A DNA stretch of 64,000 nucleotides from Pseudopedobacter beijingensis (lineage in GTDB: Bacteria > Bacteroidota > Bacteroidia > Sphingobacteriales > Sphingobacteriaceae): positions 124,001-188,000 of the forward strand of contig NZ_JBHUDG010000012.1 of the NCBI RefSeq assembly GCF_042678145.1, written 5' to 3'. A program made the translations under genes and the position numbers. The notes beneath the pieces are model-generated. The model did not search any database. It was not told the origin of the DNA and worked only from the letters and a program-made list of their open reading frames with translations. Positions 24,806 to 33,396 of the stretch are shown piece after piece. Numbering within the stretch: position 1 is the first letter of the stretch; each line of letters opens with the position of its first letter.

Positions 24806-27616
24806 ATGCCTTTTTATAAACCTGTATTTAGCTGTTTAGTGGCAATATGTGTAATTATTGTTAATCCATCCATGGCGTTGTTTGCTTTTTCTAAAACAGA
24901 AAAAGACTCCTTAGAAGTCAGTAACTTCTGGAAGTTTGCTCCCGAAAACATTAGAAATAATATTACGCTTGATAATGTTGTAAAGGGAGAAGAATTAAAT
25001 AATGCATTGTCTAAGAACTGGAGCGAGTCTTTAATGGGCAGGGTGGCAGGCCTTAAGCTTGTGGGAACCGATATGGGGACCTTATCCAAAGTGAGTGTTT
25101 TATTAAGGGCGGGGCAGTCTCTGACAGGAATTGAAGAAGCATTAATTGTTGTGGATGGTGTGCCGATACGTGAAAATTGGCTGCAAGGGACTTATGGTAA
25201 TATCCTTTCTGATATTGCCGCAGATGATATTGATCGTATCGAGATTTTAAAAGATTATGCGGCGGTGGCTGTTTTTGGAGCAGAGGGTAGAAATGGAGCA
25301 GTACTGATACATACTAAAAGGGCGGATAAAGTAACGGAAAAATTTTCTGTCCGGTTTAATTCAAATAGTACAATGGAAAATGTGAACCATTGGATAGACC
25401 GGCAATATGAATATGGGCAGGGAGCTTCCGGAGAAAATTATTATTCATTTACAGATTCTGAAGATGGTAGAAGAACAGGCGGTACGCGGCAGGACTGGGG
25501 AGCGAAATTTGCTGGTCAGAATTTTTATCAGTACGATCCTGTGACAAGAGGTACTGGAAGTATCCGTACGCCCTGGGTACCTTATAAAGATAATATCAAA
25601 GATTTTTTTAATACCGGTATGACCTTTACAAATAATGTAGCATTAGAGGTGGCTGAGGGTATAATAAAGACAAGGATTTCTTATACCAATGTAAATAATA
25701 AGTGGATAGTTCCTGATGATGGTTATTCCAAAAATAATTTAGGAATCTCTTTAGCTGTTAATCCTATAAAAAAATTGACTATAAGTTCTCAGATAAGCTA
25801 CTCTTTAACCAAATCCGATCATTTATCTGTAAATAGTGGTACAAATAGCCTGATGTCTAATTTGCATCGTTTGTCTTCGAGTATGGATCTGAACTGGTTT
25901 AAAGATTATTGGGAACGCGGAAAAGAAGGGGAACAGCTTTTTTACCCATTCTCTATCACTTTCGTAAGTCCATATTTTTTTAATGACGAAAATTATACAG
26001 GATTGGATCGTAAGAGATGGCGAGGCGATATAAAGGCACAATATGATATTGTTAAAGGTCTTTTTTTTATGGTAAGGGCAAATCTGGACGATTTAGGGTC
26101 AGAAGAAGAAGCATCGAGAGTTTCGGCAGCAATAGGAGCTTATCCTTCTGATAGTTTTTTAAAACTGAAAAATAAACAACAGGGCGGAGATGCTTCTTTG
26201 GTTTATAAGAGCAACATCGGCAAAATTCATTATACAGGAGCTTTTGGGGTAAATACTTCTAAGCATAGGTATTCTATAGAAAAACAAACTACTCAATTTG
26301 GGGGACTCACGTCTTTTTATGCTTCTATAGCAGAAAATAAGCAGCATGCTTACTATACGTATGGCTCTGTGGGGTACGGTAGCTGGGGCGATGTGAATAT
26401 TTCGTACAGAAAAGATAGATATACTTATAGTTTAGATCCCTCGTACTTGTCGACGTTTGTAGTTGGTGGGGCTTTACGTTTTGCAGACTTGATTAATCTT
26501 TCCCAAATCAATCAACTGAATTTAAGGTTGAACCATGCGGAGTATATGAACAGTGAGTTTTTCTTCGCAACTTATATGAACAAAAAAAGCAAGACCAACG
26601 AAATTAGTCTGGATATCGGTCTTTTTAAGAAGTTAGACTTTGGTTTTTCATGCTACTCCAAGAAAGAAAGGCAGATGACTCACTATATAGGCCTTTTTCA
26701 TCCAAATACTCCCCTTTTAATAGAATTTGGGGATTCAAAAAACCGTGGATATGAAGGGTATTTCAATTTTAAGTCCCTGGAAAGCACAGATGTAAATTTG
26801 GATCTATATGGTATATTTTCCTACACAAGTACGCGTTGGTATGGAGCAAGCGATCAAAACAGGCCTACAGAATTTTTAAGTCATTTGTTCGAAAGAGGTT
26901 ATGGGGGGATTTCTTCTCGTGATGGAGAGCAGATAAATCAGATTTATGGACATGGCTTTGAGAGAGGGCCTGCTGGTGAAGTTCTGCATTATGATTATTC
27001 TACAAATTCTACTGTTTCGGGTCTCCCTATAGTGGATGACACCAACAATAAAGGATTAGGTAATAGTTATGCGCCTTATCAGGCAGGATTGGGTGCCGGG
27101 GTAAAAATAAAGAATGTAAATTTTAATATTCTTTTTGATGGTAGCTGGGGAGGGCATGCTTTCTCGCTTACCCATGCTGTTTTGGCAACAGAAGGTAAAT
27201 TAAGTAAAACCCTGAAAGGTAGGGAAGAGGGCGTGATTGGAGACGGTGTTGTGGAAGCAAGTGGTGCATATAAGCAGAATACAACCCCGGTGCCTGCACA
27301 TTTATATTATAACGGCTATTACTCTATACAGAATACCGAAGCAAATGTATTTAGTACTGATTATATAAAGTTAAGGGAAGCCAGGCTAGATTATACCTTT
27401 AATAAGTTTAGAACGGGAAATTCATTTGTTAAGAATATGAGAGTGGGGGTTTATGCCAGAAACCTTTTTGTGCTGACAGATTGGCCAGGGTATGACCCTG
27501 AAGTGTCAACTACTATTATGGATAATTCAGGGAATCGGAAAGTGGTTTTAGGTTATGAGTCAAATCAGTATCCGTCAACAAGAACCTTCGGCTTGAATTT
27601 CTCGATAGGGATATAA
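24806..27616 (+). CDS. Orphan SusC-like TonB-dependent receptor (no SusD partner)
   Basis: This 936-residue protein has a signal-like N-terminus and a plug domain (about residues 45-160) with LIVVDGVPIRENW, DDIDRIEILKDYAAVAVFGAEGRNGAVLI. The barrel closely tracks the SusC at 33397-36906: QYEYGQGASGENYYSF versus QYEYGQGLNGDDYYSY, FYQYDPVTRGT versus FFQYDPVTHTT, and the ending STRTFGLNFSIGI. So the two are paralogues. Unlike its paralogue it has neither the STN nor the carboxypeptidase-like domain before the plug, and no SusD follows: the next gene is glpK after 738 bp. It may use another locus's SusD, perhaps the one at 36919, or be a decaying duplicate, although the frame is intact. Confidence 0.88.
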   Translation: MPFYKPVFSCLVAICVIIVNPSMALFAFSKTEKDSLEVSNFWKFAPENIRNNITLDNVVKGEELNNALSKNWSESLMGRVAGLKLVGTDMGTLSKVSVLLRAGQSLTGIEEALIVVDGVPIRENWLQGTYGNILSDIAADDIDRIEILKDYAAVAVFGAEGRNGAVLIHTKRADKVTEKFSVRFNSNSTMENVNHWIDRQYEYGQGASGENYYSFTDSEDGRRTGGTRQDWGAKFAGQNFYQYDPVTRGTGSIRTPWVPYKDNIKDFFNTGMTFTNNVALEVAEGIIKTRISYTNVNNKWIVPDDGYSKNNLGISLAVNPIKKLTISSQISYSLTKSDHLSVNSGTNSLMSNLHRLSSSMDLNWFKDYWERGKEGEQLFYPFSITFVSPYFFNDENYTGLDRKRWRGDIKAQYDIVKGLFFMVRANLDDLGSEEEASRVSAAIGAYPSDSFLKLKNKQQGGDASLVYKSNIGKIHYTGAFGVNTSKHRYSIEKQTTQFGGLTSFYASIAENKQHAYYTYGSVGYGSWGDVNISYRKDRYTYSLDPSYLSTFVVGGALRFADLINLSQINQLNLRLNHAEYMNSEFFFATYMNKKSKTNEISLDIGLFKKLDFGFSCYSKKERQMTHYIGLFHPNTPLLIEFGDSKNRGYEGYFNFKSLESTDVNLDLYGIFSYTSTRWYGASDQNRPTEFLSHLFERGYGGISSRDGEQINQIYGHGFERGPAGEVLHYDYSTNSTVSGLPIVDDTNNKGLGNSYAPYQAGLGAGVKIKNVNFNILFDGSWGGHAFSLTHAVLATEGKLSKTLKGREEGVIGDGVVEASGAYKQNTTPVPAHLYYNGYYSIQNTEANVFSTDYIKLREARLDYTFNKFRTGNSFVKNMRVGVYARNLFVLTDWPGYDPEVSTTIMDNSGNRKVVLGYESNQYPSTRTFGLNFSIGI

Positions 27617-27735
27617 GTATCTGTTTAATAATGAGTTATTTGGTGTTTCTAGGTTAGAGGCTGCTTTGTGTCTACCATTGACGTTATTTACAAAAAGCTC
27701 ACAATCAAGAATTTTCGCTCTTACCTCTCCGGCCT

Positions 27736-27830
27736 CTTGACCGGCTAGGTCAAGTTCCTTTTATTTATGGTTTTTATTTGTTTTTAAAAAGGTATTCATG
27801 AATGCTTCGCATGTTCCCTCAAAAAGGAAC
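27736..27830. repeat. Nested inverted repeats in the gap before glpK
   Basis: A 7-bp perfect hairpin with loop GGCTA (27736-27754) shares bases with the left arm of a second inverted repeat, GTTCCTTTT (27754-27762) with AAAAGGAAC (27822-27830). The function is unknown. Confidence 0.45.
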
Positions 27831-27974
27831 CAAAAACTCTCCGCTACGTACAATTCTTTGAAAGATTCTACTTAGGCTTAACCTCTGCCAACCGAATTGT
27901 GCTGATGCGGAATTTAAGCAGAATGGTTGACCCTGCTTTAGCTTGATTACCGAAATACAATTCAAAAGTCATTT

Positions 27975-28007
27975 TATATTGATTTATATTACAATATATT
28001 CAGCCTC
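27975..28007. repeat. Inverted exact copy of the 33-nt dispersed repeat
   Basis: This segment is the perfect reverse complement of 16290-16322. The match includes an internal palindrome (TATATTG with CAATATA), and similar GTCAC and ATGAC words flank both copies. It indicates a dispersed palindromic element rather than chance. Confidence 0.8.
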
Positions 28008-28245
28008 GCAGTGACGTTCCTGTTTTTATTTTTGAGAGAGCTTGTTTCTGTTTTTCGGAAAGGTAGACCAAACAATCTCATCGCTATATAAATTCTTGAA
28101 TGAATTTTAAACAGGCTCTAAGTATATTCGTTTATCTGTTATAAAGTTAAAGCTCCATAATCATTCTGGTTTTGGGTAGAAAATATTACGCTTATTGTTC
28201 TTTACATAACAAAGGTTGTGCTTTTATTCTTAAATTGTGAAATCT

Positions 28246-28281
28246 ATTCTTTTTTATTTCTAATTATTCTTTTTTGTTTTC
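28246..28281 (+). promoter_or_regulatory. AT-rich direct repeats upstream of glpK (candidate operator)
   Basis: ATTCTTTTTTATTTC (28246-28260) and ATTCTTTTTTGTTTTC (28266-28281) are spaced 20 bp apart, 74-109 bp before the glpK start. They resemble the repeats before glpD and glpQ and may bind the DeoR-family regulator. Low complexity makes this tentative. Confidence 0.35.
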
Positions 28282-28354
28282 TTTTTTGTAGATTAGGTCT
28301 TGATTTGTGTTTCAAATAATATAACAACTAACATTATAACTAGATTTCCGGTCA

Positions 28355-29845
28355 ATGAGTAAGTATGTTTTATCCCTGGATCAGGGAACTTCAAGTTCCC
28401 GAGCTATTATTTTTGATGATAAAGGGCAGCAAATAGCTGTCGCTCAAAAAGAGTTTAGGCAAATTTATCCACAATCGGGTTGGGTAGAACATGATGCTCA
28501 AGAAATTTGGGAAACGCAATATGCCATGGCTGTAGAGGCAATAAATAAGTCGAAAGTTTCTTTTTCTGCTATCAAAGCAATAGGTATAACTAATCAGCGA
28601 GAAACTACGTTGGTGTGGGATAAAGCGACTGGGGAGCCGATATATCATGCTATTGTATGGCAGGATAGGAGAACAGCTGGTTTTTGCGAAGAACTGGTGG
28701 AGAAAGGGAAGAAGGATTTCATTAACCAGAAAACAGGACTTTTGATAGATGCTTATTTTTCGGCAACTAAGCTGAAGTGGATATTGGATAATGTGGAAGG
28801 GGCCAGAAAAAGAGCGGAAAACGGAGAGTTATTGTTTGGTACTATGGATACCTGGCTAATCTGGAAGCTCACTAAAGGCGATGTGCATGTTACTGATGTT
28901 ACCAATGCTTCCAGAACTATGCTATATAATATTAATCATCTGGACTGGGACACAGAGTTGCTGGACCTTTTTGAGATACCCAGACAAGTGCTTCCACAAG
29001 TAAAATCATCAAGTGAGGTATATGGCTATACTGCAGAAGGGGTTTTTGAGCAATCTTTGCCCATCGCAGGAATTGCGGGCGATCAGCAAGCGGCACTTTT
29101 TGGGCAGCTGTGTACCCAGTCCGGAATGGTGAAAAACACTTACGGAACGGGTTGTTTTATGTTGATGAATGTTGGCGAAAAACCGGTTCTGTCCTCGAAT
29201 AAATTATTAACTACTATTGCCTGGCAAATCAACGGGAAAGTTAATTATGCCTTAGAAGGTAGTGTGTTTATGGCAGGTGCCATAGTGCAGTGGCTGAGAG
29301 ATGGTTTGCAAATTATTAAATCATCTTCGGAGGTTGAAGAATTGGCTTCAACAAGTGAAGATAACGGAGGTGTTTATGTAGTTCCTGCTTTTACAGGTTT
29401 AGGTGCCCCATATTGGAATGCTAAAGCTAAAGGGACCATTTTTGGTTTGAGCAGGGGAAGCGAATCTGCGCATATTGCCCGCGCAGCATTGGAAAGTATT
29501 GCCTACCAGGTAATGGATGTGCTAAATGCCATGGAGGCAGATTCAGGAATAAAAATCAGCGAGCTCCGTGTAGATGGAGGAGCCGTGGTGAATAATCTGC
29601 TGATGCAGTTTCAGGCAGATGTTTTGGGTGCAGTTGTTGTTCGTCCACAAATTAGCGAAACAACAGCTGTAGGGGTTGCTTATCTGGCCGGATTAGCTGT
29701 GGGTGTTTGGGAAGATGTTGATGAAATACAGCAACAATGGGTAATAGATAAGAAATTTACTTCGCAACATTCTGAAGTGGTCAATGAGAATATCAATCAA
29801 TGGAAAAGAGCGGTGAAAGCGGTAACCTATTGGACTGAAATATAA
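28355..29845 (+). CDS. glpK: Glycerol kinase
   Basis: This 496-residue protein is a full-length FGGY kinase. It begins YVLSLDQGTSSSRAIIFDD, then has the GlpK signatures SGWVEHDAQEIWETQ, IKAIGITNQRETTLVWDK, HAIVWQDRRT and GTMDTWLIWKLT. The ATP site is in GIAGDQQAALFGQ and YGTGCFMLMNVG, and the C-terminal FGGY signature region in LRVDGGAVVNNLLMQFQAD. It makes sn-glycerol 3-phosphate from glycerol in the cytosol, the substrate of GlpD. The glycerol facilitator gene follows after 4 bp. AT-rich direct repeats upstream may serve regulation. Confidence 0.98.
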   Translation: MSKYVLSLDQGTSSSRAIIFDDKGQQIAVAQKEFRQIYPQSGWVEHDAQEIWETQYAMAVEAINKSKVSFSAIKAIGITNQRETTLVWDKATGEPIYHAIVWQDRRTAGFCEELVEKGKKDFINQKTGLLIDAYFSATKLKWILDNVEGARKRAENGELLFGTMDTWLIWKLTKGDVHVTDVTNASRTMLYNINHLDWDTELLDLFEIPRQVLPQVKSSSEVYGYTAEGVFEQSLPIAGIAGDQQAALFGQLCTQSGMVKNTYGTGCFMLMNVGEKPVLSSNKLLTTIAWQINGKVNYALEGSVFMAGAIVQWLRDGLQIIKSSSEVEELASTSEDNGGVYVVPAFTGLGAPYWNAKAKGTIFGLSRGSESAHIARAALESIAYQVMDVLNAMEADSGIKISELRVDGGAVVNNLLMQFQADVLGAVVVRPQISETTAVGVAYLAGLAVGVWEDVDEIQQQWVIDKKFTSQHSEVVNENINQWKRAVKAVTYWTEI

Positions 29846-29849
29846 TATT

Positions 29850-30584
29850 ATGAACCAGTTTTTGGCAGAATATTTAGGAACTTTAATCATGATCTTATTA
29901 GGGAATGGCGTTGTGGCAAATGTTATTCTGCAGGGGACTAAAGGAAATGGATCTGGTTGGATTGTGATTACTACGGGCTGGGCTTTGGCGGTGTTTTGTG
30001 GGGTGGTTATTGCCGGACCGTATAGCGGAGCGCATTTAAACCCTATCGTAACGCTGGCTTTGGCTATTGCAGGAAAGTTTGACTGGAATTTATTTCCTTG
30101 CTTTTTTGCGGCTCAGTTGCTAGGAGCTACTTCCGGAGCTTTTTTAGTTTGGTTTTTATATAAAGACCATTTTGATAAAACCGAAGATGAGGCTACGCGG
30201 GCTGCGTGTTTTTATACTGCACCGGCTATAGAGAATAAAGGCAGAAATTTATTCAATGAAATCATTGGCACCTTTGTTCTTATTTTTGTAATCTTTCATT
30301 TTACCGGTGCCGAGATTAAGTCGCCGGATATTATTCCGGTAGGTCTGGGGTCATTAGGCGCTTTACCCGTAGCCTTTTTAGTCTGGGGTATAGGGCTTTC
30401 TTTAGGTGGGACTACCGGTTATGCGATAAATCCCGTAAGAGATTTAGGTCCTCGTATAGCTTATTTTATAATAAATGGTTTTAAGCTGCAGTATTTTAGA
30501 GCTGCATATTCATGGATCCCCATATTAGGGCCTGTTATAGGGAGTTTAATGGCAGCTTATTTTTATGTTTTGATTTCTGGATAG
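29850..30584 (+). CDS. glpF: Glycerol facilitator-type aquaporin (MIP family)
   Basis: This 244-residue protein has six predicted membrane helices. The first half-helix motif reads SGAHLNPIVTLAL and the second GYAINPVRDLGPR. Both usual NPA boxes are altered (NPI and NPV), while the Asp after the second box (NPVRD) is the hallmark of glycerol-conducting members. It allows glycerol to diffuse over the inner membrane, where GlpK traps it. It begins 4 bp after glpK, so both are one unit. It is shorter than E. coli GlpF (281) mainly in loops. Confidence 0.93.
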   Translation: MNQFLAEYLGTLIMILLGNGVVANVILQGTKGNGSGWIVITTGWALAVFCGVVIAGPYSGAHLNPIVTLALAIAGKFDWNLFPCFFAAQLLGATSGAFLVWFLYKDHFDKTEDEATRAACFYTAPAIENKGRNLFNEIIGTFVLIFVIFHFTGAEIKSPDIIPVGLGSLGALPVAFLVWGIGLSLGGTTGYAINPVRDLGPRIAYFIINGFKLQYFRAAYSWIPILGPVIGSLMAAYFYVLISG

Positions 30585-30930
30585 TCTATAAAAGAGTTTG
30601 TGTTTCAGTAGATTAAGTGGTTTGAAAAAATGTTTGCATTTGTCTGAAGAAGTCCATATTTTAGTAATAAAAAGATTTATAACGAAAGAAATTGTAAACC
30701 TGTAATATTTCGAAATGTTTCGGTCGCTGTAAGTGTAAGATAAAGTGCCTGCTCTTTCTATTTGTTTTAATGTGTTGAAAAAGAGCGGTTTGTTTTGATG
30801 AGAAGGGCATGGTAAGGTGGAGGAATCAAGAATTTTCAAATTAATCCATTATTAATAATTTGTTAATCTTGGTTATCCATTTTTGCAATGTGTTAGCGGA
30901 GTTTTTACAGCGTTAAATGTTAAATGATTT
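30585..30930. other. 346-bp gap between glpF and the ECF sigma gene
   Basis: It holds a hairpin GCTCTTT (30751-30757) with AAAGAGC (30780-30786), which may end glpKF transcription, and a 10-bp palindrome ATTTCGAAAT near 30707. The last 100 bp must contain the promoter of the sigma gene, but I cannot point to a clear consensus match. No gene is visible. Confidence 0.4.
30751..30786 (+). terminator. Possible terminator hairpin after glpF
   Basis: Perfect 7-bp arms GCTCTTT and AAAGAGC enclose 22 bases, followed by GGTTTGTTTTG rather than a pure T-tract. It is 167 bp past the glpF stop, so the call is weak. Confidence 0.3.
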
Positions 30931-31479
30931 GTGGCTATGAGTGAATTTTCAGATCAACAAGTTATTGCGCTTTTGAAAGATAGCGAAGAAAAGGGATTAA
31001 CCATTCTTTTTAAGAAGTATTGGAGTTTCCTCTATTCGGTTGCCTTTAATGTGTTTAGGGATAAGGATGTCTGTGAGGATATCGTTCAGGAAATCTTTTT
31101 GAAAATTTGGGAGAAGAGGGAAGAGTTGGAGATACGGACTTCCTTGAAAACATATCTTCTATCAAGTGTTAAATACGAGGTGTACAGGCAACTTAAGAAA
31201 GAGCAAGCAAAATCTCCTATTACTACAGAAGTTTCCGAATCATTATTTGCCGCTTCCGTTGAAAAAAATCTAGAACATAAAGAGCTGGTTCATAATATCG
31301 CATCAGCGGTAAATTCTTTACCTCCAAAATGTAAGGAAATATACCAATTAAGTCGTAACGAGTATCTTTCTCATAAAGAAATAGCTCATAAAATGAATAT
31401 TTCTACGAAAACAGTAGAGAATCATCTAACCAAAGCACTTAAACATTTGAAGGTAAGCATAGGTTCTTTTCTTTTTTGA
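30931..31479 (+). CDS. FecI-like ECF RNA polymerase sigma factor
   Basis: This 182-residue protein has region 2 (residues about 22-80) with LFKKYWSFLYSVAFNVFRDKDVCEDIVQEIFLKIWEKR, which includes the -10 recognition helix, and region 4 (about 125-175) with LPPKCKEIYQLSRNEYLSHKEIA and STKTVENHLTKALKHLK. It is the Bacteroidota type of ECF sigma that works with a FecR anti-sigma and a TonB receptor carrying an STN domain. Both partners follow (32096 and 33397). When substrate binds the receptor, the relay should free the sigma to transcribe the SusCD locus. The start has three possible codons within ten residues; the ATG at 30937 gives MSEFSDQQ and is equally plausible. Confidence 0.94.
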   Translation: MAMSEFSDQQVIALLKDSEEKGLTILFKKYWSFLYSVAFNVFRDKDVCEDIVQEIFLKIWEKREELEIRTSLKTYLLSSVKYEVYRQLKKEQAKSPITTEVSESLFAASVEKNLEHKELVHNIASAVNSLPPKCKEIYQLSRNEYLSHKEIAHKMNISTKTVENHLTKALKHLKVSIGSFLF

Positions 31480-32095
31480 TTTCTTTGGTAAAAAAGCGGT
31501 GTTTTTTCTAGCATTTGACCTATGGGCTGAATAGGCTAAAAAATCCATGACAGGACACTTTTCCAAAAATCACCTTATTTATCCTTATCTCTTCTGAAGC
31601 TACTTTGAGTAAAATAACGCCCTTTTTCTTTGAGCTTAGTGTATTGTTAGAGTTGTAGGCGTTGTTTTGTGTTGAAGCCCAATAGCCTCTGAAATCAGGT
31701 TAATCTGAGCTGATTAATGTTGTGTTTTCTGCTTTATTAAGCCTTTATAGTCTGGTTTTTCTAAAAACTAAAACTACCTAAGGAATGAGATGCTTGATAG
31801 ATAAGCTTAAGAAGTGCTTAAGAAGTGTTAGAGAAGTGTTAAACATGTATGGATGTTGTGATTGAATAAGGCAGTAGCTTAGTGTATAAATACGGATAAT
31901 GAAATCATATAAGTTGAACGTGTAACAATGTGTTCCGGACCTTATCTTATTTATATTTTTCTTATCCTGCACTCCGGTTTATAAGGCGTTTTACAATAAT
32001 CAATTTAAACAAGCAAAAAAAATATTTAAGAAAAAAATCATTTACGAGTAGGGGATTGGTACTTCTAAATACTCTTAGGTATAAAAAGAGTTGTT
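31480..32095. other. 616-bp gap between sigma and anti-sigma genes with 11-bp tandem repeats
   Basis: No gene is convincing. The distance is unusually large for a FecI/FecR pair, which normally sit within tens of bases. The gap contains three 11-bp tandem repeats at 31806-31838. The rest is AT-rich and featureless to my reading. A separate promoter for fecR-susCD, possibly recognised by the sigma factor itself, would be expected here. Confidence 0.55.
31806..31838 (+). repeat. Three tandem 11-bp repeats (CTTAAGAAGTG)
   Basis: CTTAAGAAGTG occurs at 31806-31816 and 31817-31827, followed by the variant TTAGAGAAGTG at 31828-31838 and a partial unit TTAAAC. The period is one DNA helix turn. It lies between the sigma gene and fecR and could be a phased binding array for a regulator. 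Confidence 0.65.
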
Positions 32096-33232
32096 GTGGC
32101 AGATAAATCAAAAATATTATACCTCTTAGAACGGTCGTTGCAGGGTAAATCTTCAGAAGAAGAAGAAAGAGAGTTGGAGAAGATTCTTCTGGGGGAGGAT
32201 AATGCCTCTATAAATTCTTTTGATAATGAGCTACAAAAGCAGGAAACAGAAGAGGTTTTACTGGAGAAAATCCACTATTTGAAAAACAAATCTAAAAGGG
32301 GAGGAAGTAAATTCTATGCAATAGCAGCCAGCTTATTATGTTTTTTATTGGCAGGTGCTTTGTATATGAAGTATTCCAGCTCCTATACCCCTCCCGTAAA
32401 TGCTACAGTAGAAAAAAAAGAAAATTATACCGATGAAAACAAAGGGGTAACACTCACTCTTGGAGACGGTTCTGTTCTTAATCTGAATGAAAGTCAGCAG
32501 GGAGCAATAGGAAATCAAGCCAATGTGGAAATTCATAATCAGGAGGGGACACTTCTTTATAAACCATCTTCAGAAAATGGGGAGGAGAAAGTCGCTTTTA
32601 ATATTGTTAATACTAACAGGGGAACACAATACCATCTGGTGCTTTCCGACGGAACACAGGTTTGGATGAATGGCGATTCGGAATTGAAGTTTCCTGCTCG
32701 TTTTAATGGGGAAGAACGTATAGTCTCCTTGTCTGGAGAAGCATATTTTGAGGTTGCTAAGGATAAGAAGCCGTTCAAGGTAGATGTTAAAACAACAACG
32801 GTGAAAGTATTAGGGACACATTTTAATATTAAGGCGTATAAGGATGAAGCATCTTTAAAGACAACTTTATTGGAAGGATCTGTGCAGCTATCTAATTCTG
32901 GTCAAGAGAAAATACTTAAACCAGGGCAGGAGGCAATTTGTACAGAAGGGAAGAATGGTATAACCATCAAAGAAGTGGATGCTGAATTGGCAATAGGTTG
33001 GAAGGTAGGCTTGTTTACTTTTAATGATGAGCCACTGGATAAAGTACTACAGCAAATTGGACGCTGGTATGATAAAGAGATAATTTTTGCCAGTGCACAC
33101 AACAAAGTGCTGTTCTCAGGTGTTATCCCTGTAAAAGAAAATCTTGAGAAATCTTTGGGGCCTGTAGCAGAAGCTGCAAACGTGAAATTTACGCTTAAAG
33201 ACAATAAAATTATAGTGAATAATAAATATTAA
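32096..33232 (+). CDS. FecR-family anti-sigma factor
   Basis: This 378-residue protein begins with GTG. Its N-terminal cytoplasmic part (residues 1-68) precedes a single membrane helix, KFYAIAASLLCFLLAGALYM. The periplasmic FecR domain (about 165-260) has the usual NRGTQYHLVLSDGTQVWMNG ... FNGEERIVSLSGEAYFEVAKDKKPFKVD and VKVLGTHFNIKAY. The last 75 residues are a DUF4974-type domain (FNDEPLDKVLQQIGRWYDKEI) that contacts the STN domain of the receptor. It should hold the sigma factor inactive at the inner membrane until the receptor at 33397 signals. The SusC gene follows after 165 bp. Confidence 0.93.
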   Translation: MADKSKILYLLERSLQGKSSEEEERELEKILLGEDNASINSFDNELQKQETEEVLLEKIHYLKNKSKRGGSKFYAIAASLLCFLLAGALYMKYSSSYTPPVNATVEKKENYTDENKGVTLTLGDGSVLNLNESQQGAIGNQANVEIHNQEGTLLYKPSSENGEEKVAFNIVNTNRGTQYHLVLSDGTQVWMNGDSELKFPARFNGEERIVSLSGEAYFEVAKDKKPFKVDVKTTTVKVLGTHFNIKAYKDEASLKTTLLEGSVQLSNSGQEKILKPGQEAICTEGKNGITIKEVDAELAIGWKVGLFTFNDEPLDKVLQQIGRWYDKEIIFASAHNKVLFSGVIPVKENLEKSLGPVAEAANVKFTLKDNKIIVNNKY

Positions 33233-33396
33233 ACTAACCAGATAAATATGACTTGAAAAATACAATAAAAAAGAGGCTATAGATACAAAAGCCACCCCGG
33301 ATTGCGGCCGGGATGGAAAGTTTGGTCTATACAACAGTACTCTAAGACAAGCAATGAGTGAAATTTGCGGTATTAACCTTTAAACTAAATAAATGT

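Larger units (their letters stand above)
27617..28354. other. 738-bp gap before glpK with interspersed repeats
   Basis: No convincing gene. It has a perfect hairpin CTTGACC/GGTCAAG (27736-27742, 27748-27754), a wider inverted repeat GTTCCTTTT/AAAAGGAAC (27754-27762, 27822-27830), and the second, inverted copy of the 33-nt repeat (27975-28007). The last 110 bp contain AT-rich direct repeats that may be a glpK operator. The composition of 27700-27900 could be remains of a mobile or decayed sequence, but no protein similarity is readable. Confidence 0.5.

Noticed and set aside
27617..28354. Possible decayed gene or insertion sequence before glpK
   Set aside because: No terminal inverted repeats with target duplication and no readable transposase fragment; only short palindromes are evident.
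30546..30839. 97-residue minus-strand frame after glpF
   Set aside because: It overlaps the glpF 3' end and a terminator-like hairpin and shows no protein-like pattern.
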